This document shows, piece after piece, positions 5,961 to 12,655 of a stretch of DNA of 12,655 nt. Below the pieces are notes generated by a model. It saw only the letters and a program-made list of their open reading frames with translations. It was not told the DNA's origin and made no database searches. The DNA is from Desulfobulbaceae bacterium. Lineage in GTDB: Bacteria > Desulfobacterota > Desulfobulbia > Desulfobulbales > SURF-16. The DNA is taken from assembly GCA_023230525.1 (NCBI GenBank), contig JALNXE010000116.1, positions 1-12,655 on the forward strand, read 5' to 3'. Position 1 is the stretch's first letter. The number at the start of each line of letters is the position of its first letter. The position numbers and the translations under genes were made by a program.

Positions 5961-7875
5961 AATTCATTTGTTCCTGGAAGACGGACAGCTCTTTCACCAC
6001 AGCCTGCAGCACAGTCCGGTGACTCTGCCAGAAGCCAGCCGGCTCCGGCAGCTCTTGATCATCGCGGGTGGTGAACCGGCTCTGTTCAAGGGCTGTTTTC
6101 TCCAGAGGAAAAACCGCCTTGTACATGCTGTCCACATAGGCGAGCCGCGACCAATCGCTCACCACGGCATACTTGCGCTCCGGCTGCCCCAGGAGATTGT
6201 AGCCTAGGGAATAGCTGGCGGCCGGACTTGTCACCCCGAGCAGCGGCAGCAGGGTCGGGACAATGTCCTGATGGGAGGTCAGCCAGCCGATCTCGTGATG
6301 CCCCGCCCCCGGCACCCGGATAATCAGCGGAACCCGGGTCTGCTGCTCGGTAAACGCGGAATTGTGGCCCCAGTTGCCGTTTTCCAGCAGCTCCTCGCCA
6401 TGGTCGCCGGTGATGATGACAATGGTCGAATCAAGCAGATTTTCCTCCCGCAGAAAATCGATGATCCGGGCCAGCTGGCTGTCAAGATGATGGCAGGCGT
6501 TGGCGTAGCGGTTGCGGATCAGACCGATATCCTCGGCAAGCGACATGGTGGCATAGTTGAAGTTTTCAAGATAGGGTTGCCTGATGGCGTCCTCCGGCGG
6601 GAAATAATAGCGGGCGTGGGGGGACTCGAAAAACATGAAGGTCATGAAAGGACGGGCCGGGTCCCGCTGCCTGATAAAGGAGAGCAGGTCGGTCACGTTT
6701 TTTCTGTCACTCTGCCAGCCGGACCCTTCATCCGCTTCGTGCAGCGCAGCTTTCGGCACCCCGGCAAAGATCGTCTGGTCAAATTCCGGGTAGGAAAACT
6801 TGGCGCTGGTATACATGCTGAGCTGATAGTCCTGCTGCTGCAGCACATCCATGATCACCGGACTGCGCCGTTCATCGAGAAAACGAAACCAGTAGGCGCC
6901 GTGGATGCCGTAGAACATGGTGAACATGCCCATGCGGGTGCCGTTGCCGCCGCTGTAGTGCTGCCTGAAGAAACTGGCCTGATGGGCAAAGGCCCAGGTC
7001 GCCGGCATGATTTCCGGGTCCAGCATGTCCCAGCGCCAGGATTCCGCCACCAGCCAGACGATGTTCAACGGTTTTTCCGGCCGCTGCATGGCCAGCGCCG
7101 CCAGGGGATAGACCAAGCGGCCGCCTTGCGGTTCAATGTTGAGGCCCGGATTCTGCTGCACCGGGTAGCCGAGACGTTTGGCCAGTCCCCTGAAGGTGAG
7201 GGGCTGATAAAGAGGAAAGGCCCTGGCGGCGTTAAGCACCGGCCCGCGGTTCTGCAGGTTGCTCAAGCCGTAAATCACGCTCTGCACCAGCGCCATGGCG
7301 ATGATGGCGGCAACAAAAAATTTCCTGCCGGCCAGGGGAATTCTTGCCGGGAGCGGTCTGCCGGCAAAGCCCCCATGGAGCCAGGCCCGGCGGATGACCG
7401 CCATGAGCAGTATCTGCAGGATGACGAAACCGGTTGAGATGGCCCCGTAGGTGGCGTTGGCCGTCACCGTCCCGCCCATGGAGCCGATTCCCCCGGGGGT
7501 GGTGATGAGATTCCAGACAAAACCGTTGAGGTGAAAGCCCAGAATCCGGTAAATCAACTGATCGGCAAACAGCAGGATGGTCGTGGCCGAGGTGGTCAGC
7601 ACGGCGACGGTGCACACAACCCCCCAGGTCCACCGGCCGACCTGCTTTTTTCTCTGTTCCCAGCCGGTGAGCAAGCGGTGCACGAAGATGGTCAGCATGG
7701 CCGCGGGCAGCAGATAGATCGCCCCATAGCTCAAGCAGGTGCAGAAAGAAAAGAAAATTGTCCACGGATCGGCAAACGGGATTGCCCGCAGGTAATTCCA
7801 GCAAAGCAGCAGTACCACAATAAATGTACAGGAAAAGTAAATGCGCAGAACTGTCGAACGCGCATACGATTCCAT
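5959..7875 (-). CDS. YejM/PbgA-like inner-membrane sulfatase-superfamily hydrolase (638 aa)
   Basis: The protein has five N-terminal transmembrane helices (about residues 11-30, 37-67, 84-106, 147-161, 186-204) and a periplasmic alkaline phosphatase/sulfatase-fold domain (about 268-600), the layout of YejM/PbgA/LapC and of LtaS- and EptA-type enzymes. YejM likeness shows in FHLNGFVWNLITTPGG, SSG/SGGN followed by FTMFYGIHGAYW, and the end SYSLGYNLLGQPERKYAVVSDW. Metal and nucleophile positions are present: E278 (VAESW), T313 (GGNGTRMG), H419 (ESPHARYYFP), D491-H492 (ITGDHGEE) and H504 (WGHNS). E. coli YejM lacks several of these, so this relative may be an active lipid or envelope phosphotransferase or hydrolase. 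Start 7875 has GGAG 6 bases upstream; a TTG at 7962 would add 29 soluble residues. A good promoter lies about 140 bases upstream. Confidence 0.85.
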   Translation of the reverse strand: MESYARSTVLRIYFSCTFIVVLLLCWNYLRAIPFADPWTIFFSFCTCLSYGAIYLLPAAMLTIFVHRLLTGWEQRKKQVGRWTWGVVCTVAVLTTSATTILLFADQLIYRILGFHLNGFVWNLITTPGGIGSMGGTVTANATYGAISTGFVILQILLMAVIRRAWLHGGFAGRPLPARIPLAGRKFFVAAIIAMALVQSVIYGLSNLQNRGPVLNAARAFPLYQPLTFRGLAKRLGYPVQQNPGLNIEPQGGRLVYPLAALAMQRPEKPLNIVWLVAESWRWDMLDPEIMPATWAFAHQASFFRQHYSGGNGTRMGMFTMFYGIHGAYWFRFLDERRSPVIMDVLQQQDYQLSMYTSAKFSYPEFDQTIFAGVPKAALHEADEGSGWQSDRKNVTDLLSFIRQRDPARPFMTFMFFESPHARYYFPPEDAIRQPYLENFNYATMSLAEDIGLIRNRYANACHHLDSQLARIIDFLREENLLDSTIVIITGDHGEELLENGNWGHNSAFTEQQTRVPLIIRVPGAGHHEIGWLTSHQDIVPTLLPLLGVTSPAASYSLGYNLLGQPERKYAVVSDWSRLAYVDSMYKAVFPLEKTALEQSRFTTRDDQELPEPAGFWQSHRTVLQAVVKELSVFQEQMN

Positions 7876-8020
7876 CCCCGGCTCCGGTTGCCACTCTCTG
7901 CCGACTGAAAACAAAATTACTCCCTTTCCGCAATTGCTGCCTTGCCGGGAATATGGTCCCAACCCGGCTTATGATGGTATGATCGTTTACCCCGGCTTTG
8001 TGGGGCATAGGAATTAACAG

Positions 8021-8049
8021 AATATATGGCCAGATCTTTTTTTTTTCAA
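8021..8049 (-). promoter_or_regulatory. Sigma70-type promoter of the YejM-like gene
   Basis: On the minus strand TTGAAA (8044-8049), a 17-base spacer beginning with an A-run, and TATATT (8021-8026) each match the consensus at 5 of 6 positions. The expected start is near 8014, giving a leader of about 139 bases to the ATG at 7875. Confidence 0.65.
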
Positions 8050-8216
8050 GCCTTTTGCTCGGCAAGAATGGCCGACTGCCGCCAGCTTGGGATTTTTTCT
8101 CATCACTTCCGGCGCCATGGCTCCGCGCATCTGTGGCGATGGCCTGCCGCGGCGTTACCGCCCAGCTACGGGGGGCACGGGAATCCGCAGCGCAATGAGC
8201 CCCATGCCAACCCGGA
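8050..8216. other. Gene-free spacer between the 307-aa gene and the YejM-like promoter
   Basis: The gap between the two minus-strand coding regions is 341 bases (7876-8216). Apart from the promoter at 8021-8049 I see nothing coding. The part 8050-8216 is GC-rich, with no recognisable domain in short frames on either strand and no hairpin plus T-tract that would serve as terminator for the 307-aa gene. Confidence 0.4.
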
Positions 8217-9140
8217 TCAGACTTTGTAGACATTGAGGTATGTTGTGTCCGGGAATATCTCCACCGGCGGCAGGATGTGGAAATAAAAAAATTCTTTCCA
8301 ATTTTTGCTGTAGAAATGATCGCGATATTTGACTGTTCCTATTAATTTACGGCTCATATAGAACGTCCACCCTACCTTGACATCCCTGATGCCGTAACAT
8401 TGGATTCTTGTTTCAAGAAATTCTATCCGTTTATTGGTGTTCCACTTTTGTTTATAGAATTTCTGCTTTTCTATCAACCCTGCGAATTCGCTTGTCGCCT
8501 GCGCTTTCTTTTCGCCAAAAACATCCCTGTATTGACTGGGCTGCAACCCCTTCCCAAACTGGGGTTTGACAAATTTCAACGGATCGGGCTGCACGATTTT
8601 CTTGGCGTCTTTGGTCATGTGTTGGGCGCGCAGGTCATAATCCGCCTCGATCGCTCCCTCCTCGGTCAACAACAGTTTCTCCGCCTCAGAAATTTTTACG
8701 CCCATGGCATTCATATGACTGATTAAAGGGGCCTGCCTATCTCCTTTAAAATCCAGAGAGCAACCATTCATCATTGCTGTCATAAAAAAAAGAGGCTGGC
8801 TTGTCGTCTTTTCACTCTTGAGATTAATGGTTCTGGTACTATTCGGTTGCCAGTCCAGATAGAACAATTCTATATGTTCATCTGTATTGGGTTTTTTGGC
8901 ATGGATGATGATGTCATATTCCGGCAGATTGGCAATTTTCTGATTCGGCTGGAGTTGTAAAGTGTTATTCAACACCTTGGTCGCATAAAATAACGGCACG
9001 GCATTTTTATTTATGTTCGCCATGTGTTCGGTTATTTTATCTTCGACCAGCTTCCTGTCCGCATCGCTTGGTTTGGCCGTGACATTATTGACAGTAAAAA
9101 AATCCAGAACATTCCCGCTAAAAAATTTCTCCAGTCGCAT
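8217..9140 (-). CDS. Unknown 307-aa protein with CNF1-like Cys-His spacing, candidate type VI effector
   Basis: No family is recognised with certainty. There is no signal peptide or membrane helix; the protein is mixed alpha/beta with basic C-terminal segments (KQKWNTNKRIEFLETRIQCY, YRDHFYSKNWKEFFYF). The most distinctive part is LFFMTAMMNGCSLDF followed by PLISHMNAMG. Cys127 and His142 are 15 residues apart, the spacing of the catalytic Cys866/His881 pair of the deamidase CNF1, and NGC resembles the LSGC motif of that fold (CNF1, BLF1). This suggests, without proving, a glutamine deamidase or cysteine-hydrolase domain. ATG 9140 is preferred (GGTGAG 4 bases upstream); GTG and TTG starts at 9149 and 9152 run into the octamer repeat. 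The gene is clearly AT-richer than neighbours, pointing to transfer. It follows clpV on the same strand, hence the effector idea. Confidence 0.75.
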   Translation of the reverse strand: MRLEKFFSGNVLDFFTVNNVTAKPSDADRKLVEDKITEHMANINKNAVPLFYATKVLNNTLQLQPNQKIANLPEYDIIIHAKKPNTDEHIELFYLDWQPNSTRTINLKSEKTTSQPLFFMTAMMNGCSLDFKGDRQAPLISHMNAMGVKISEAEKLLLTEEGAIEADYDLRAQHMTKDAKKIVQPDPLKFVKPQFGKGLQPSQYRDVFGEKKAQATSEFAGLIEKQKFYKQKWNTNKRIEFLETRIQCYGIRDVKVGWTFYMSRKLIGTVKYRDHFYSKNWKEFFYFHILPPVEIFPDTTYLNVYKV

Positions 9141-9150
9141 TGTTCTCACC

Positions 9151-9266
9151 AAGCTGATAAGTTGTTAAGCTATTAAGCTGACGAGCTGTTAAGCCATTAA
9201 GCCTTTAAGCTGATAAGCAACATCAAAAAATCTCAATCCTCATCAACTCAACAGTTTATCAGCTCA

Positions 9267-9273
<7 letters not shown>
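9151..9273 (+). repeat. Octamer-array element, copy 2
   Basis: Nine 8-bp units run without a slip from 9151 to 9222: AAGCTGAT, AAGTTGTT, AAGCTATT, AAGCTGAC, GAGCTGTT, AAGCCATT, AAGCCTTT, AAGCTGAT, AAGCAACA. After the core TCAAAAAATCTCAATCCTC come opposed units ATCAACTC, AACAGTTT, ATCAGCTC, ATCAGCTT (9242-9273). AGCTGATAA (9208-9216) and TTATCAGCT (9256-9264) are inverted copies that could form a hairpin. The last unit supplies the clpV stop codon (9267-9269), and the first unit ends 11 bases before the start of the 307-aa gene. Confidence 0.85.
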
Positions 9274-11915
<2,642 letters not shown>

Positions 11916-11930
11916 AAAAAACTCCGTTTT

Positions 11931-11954
11931 TTAGCTGTTAAGCTGTTTAGCTGA
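11931..11954 (+). repeat. Octamer array, copy 3 (short, three units)
   Basis: TTAGCTGT, TAAGCTGT and TTAGCTGA follow each other at exactly 8 bp, with a weaker fourth unit TGAATGGC. They match the TAAGCnnn arm of the larger copies but have no core or opposed arm. The array lies directly upstream of the clpV Shine-Dalgarno, in inverse orientation to the array at the clpV 3' end. Confidence 0.65.
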
Positions 11955-11989
11955 TGAATGGCAACTACCAGATCCGTGCTGCAACCCCA

Positions 11990-12010
11990 GGAGCGGGCCT
12001 TGCCCGCGAT
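11990..12010 (+). repeat. REP element, left copy flanking the RAYT
   Basis: The 21-base unit begins GGAGCGGGCCTTGCCCGC and ends GAT. GCGGGC and GCCCGC form a 6-bp stem with a CTT loop. It ends 3 bases from the transposase stop codon. Confidence 0.8.
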
Positions 12011-12013
12011 CCT

Positions 12014-12517
12014 TCACAACCAGATCGCATTCCAGAAAGGATAATCACCGATGCGTTGTACCAACCCCGCCCGCAAGGGATTGGCGATCATATAACGGGC
12101 CACGCCCCGCAGTTCCTCGTCCTTCCGCAACCCGTGATCGTGGTATGCCTGTTCCCACAGAGCGCCTTTTCTCGCCAACGCCCGATTGGCATAACGAGCA
12201 CTGGCGGATTTGATACGATTCACCACCAGGCTTAAGGGGTCACTTTCACCCAGTTGGACGAGCCAATGGGCATGATCCGGCATGAGCACCCAGGCCAGCA
12301 TGCGGGCATCGCCCAGAAAGGCGCGGTTTTCAAAACAGCGGGCCGCCGCGCAGCCCGCATGGAAATCAAGGAAAAAACGATGCCGCCCAATCGTGGCGCT
12401 ACTCACCAGATAGGCATGGTTGGCAAGCGATACACGACGTCGCCGTAAAGCGCAATGCCCAGATCTTTCAGGCGGTAGGAGCGGGCCTTGCCCGCGATTA
12501 TTCCTATTCCGGTTCAT
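12014..12517 (-). CDS. REP-associated tyrosine transposase (RAYT, TnpA_REP/Y1 family)
   Basis: This is a single-strand DNA endonuclease of the HUH Y1 superfamily that acts on REP hairpins. Diagnostic segments, from N to C terminus, are LRRRRVSLANHAYLVSSATIG, MLAWVLMPDHAHWLVQLGES with the HUH pair H-A-H, the RIKSASARYANRAL helix, LWEQAYHDHGLRKDEELRGV, and ARYMIANPLRAGLVQRIGDY with the catalytic Tyr, ending FWNAIWL. The core is full length. The start is uncertain. The family usually begins shortly before LRRRRVS, but no ATG, GTG or TTG is in frame there, where the codon before PPERSGH is CTA. The nearest in-frame ATG is 12517 and reads through a REP copy (12478-12498). The gene sits between REP copies in the standard RAYT arrangement. 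Confidence 0.85.
   Translation of the reverse strand: MNRNRNNRGQGPLLPPERSGHCALRRRRVSLANHAYLVSSATIGRHRFFLDFHAGCAAARCFENRAFLGDARMLAWVLMPDHAHWLVQLGESDPLSLVVNRIKSASARYANRALARKGALWEQAYHDHGLRKDEELRGVARYMIANPLRAGLVQRIGDYPFWNAIWL
12478..12498 (+). repeat. REP element, second copy, overlapping the RAYT N-terminus
   Basis: All 21 bases match the copy at 11990-12010 in the same orientation. If the transposase starts at 12517, this REP is translated as part of NRGQGPL near its N-terminus. Confidence 0.8.
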
Positions 12518-12533
12518 ATGGTAAGGCTGAAAT

Positions 12534-12554
12534 ATCGCGGGCAAGGCCCGCTCC
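12534..12554 (-). repeat. REP element, third copy, inverted (forms a BIME-like pair)
   Basis: The inverted copy of the same 21-base unit lies 35 bases beyond the second. The two face each other as in bacterial interspersed mosaic elements, the usual mobile form for RAYTs. Confidence 0.8.
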
Positions 12555-12655
12555 TTCTATGAGCCGACTACTGTCAAGCACTATTTCGTTTCGCCTCTGG
12601 ATTATTTAAACCGTCGGGTTGAGGAGCGCAGAGACCATAAAGATCTCGAAGCGCA

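Noticed and set aside
6271..7437. A 388-residue plus-strand frame opposite the YejM-like gene, and 7232-8233 on the minus strand in another frame
   Set aside because: The coding strand and frame are fixed by the transmembrane and catalytic motifs of the YejM-like protein; the others are low-complexity shadows.
12531..12655. An open plus-strand frame running off the right edge, with plausible composition (HYFVSPLDYLNRRVEERRDH)
   Set aside because: It has no start codon or Shine-Dalgarno, begins inside the REP copy and is too short to identify. It may be the 5'-disrupted start of a gene continuing outside the window.

Overview
The window looks like an accessory region of a GC-rich Gram-negative chromosome. 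Outer-membrane and peptidoglycan-binding (OmpA) domains, a YejM-like inner-membrane hydrolase and a type VI secretion ClpV ATPase all indicate a diderm. The gene mix and AT-poor coding would suit a Desulfobacterota (deltaproteobacterial) genome, but that placement is inference. No rRNA, tRNA or CRISPR array was recognised.

Layout. The 3' end of ndk (nucleoside diphosphate kinase) enters from the left. A small AT-rich higBA-type toxin-antitoxin operon follows on the minus strand. It has a readable promoter/operator, no leader in front of the toxin, and a strong Shine-Dalgarno for the antitoxin inside the toxin's last codons. Inverted-repeat structures resembling integron attC sites lie on both sides of it, so it may be a stray integron cassette. 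About 500 bases without a convincing gene, with two hairpins, lead to a secreted VWA protein with two OmpA-type domains, closed by a clear rho-independent terminator. Next come a PD-(D/E)XK nuclease-like gene broken by a one-base frameshift, a REP-like palindrome, and a multi-pass membrane protein of unknown function.

The right half is mostly on the minus strand. It holds a YejM/PbgA-like membrane sulfatase-fold hydrolase that keeps the catalytic residues E. coli YejM has lost, then an AT-rich gene for a 307-residue unknown protein, then clpV/tssH. The unknown protein has an NGC...H pair with the 15-residue spacing of CNF1-type deamidases, so it is a candidate type VI effector. The right end is a REP-associated tyrosine transposase (RAYT) bracketed by three copies of its presumed REP sequence.

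The most unusual structure is a family of intergenic arrays with an 8-bp period (TAAGCnnn on one strand, nnnGCTTA on the other) at about 5843-5960, 9151-9273 and 11931-11954. The first two copies share a recognisable core between two oppositely oriented arrays, so they are copies of one dispersed element rather than random low complexity. The arrays abut or supply the stop codons of three neighbouring genes.

Functionally only higB-higA is a clear operon. clpV is isolated from other tss genes inside the window. The remaining genes look like independently acquired modules separated by repeats.
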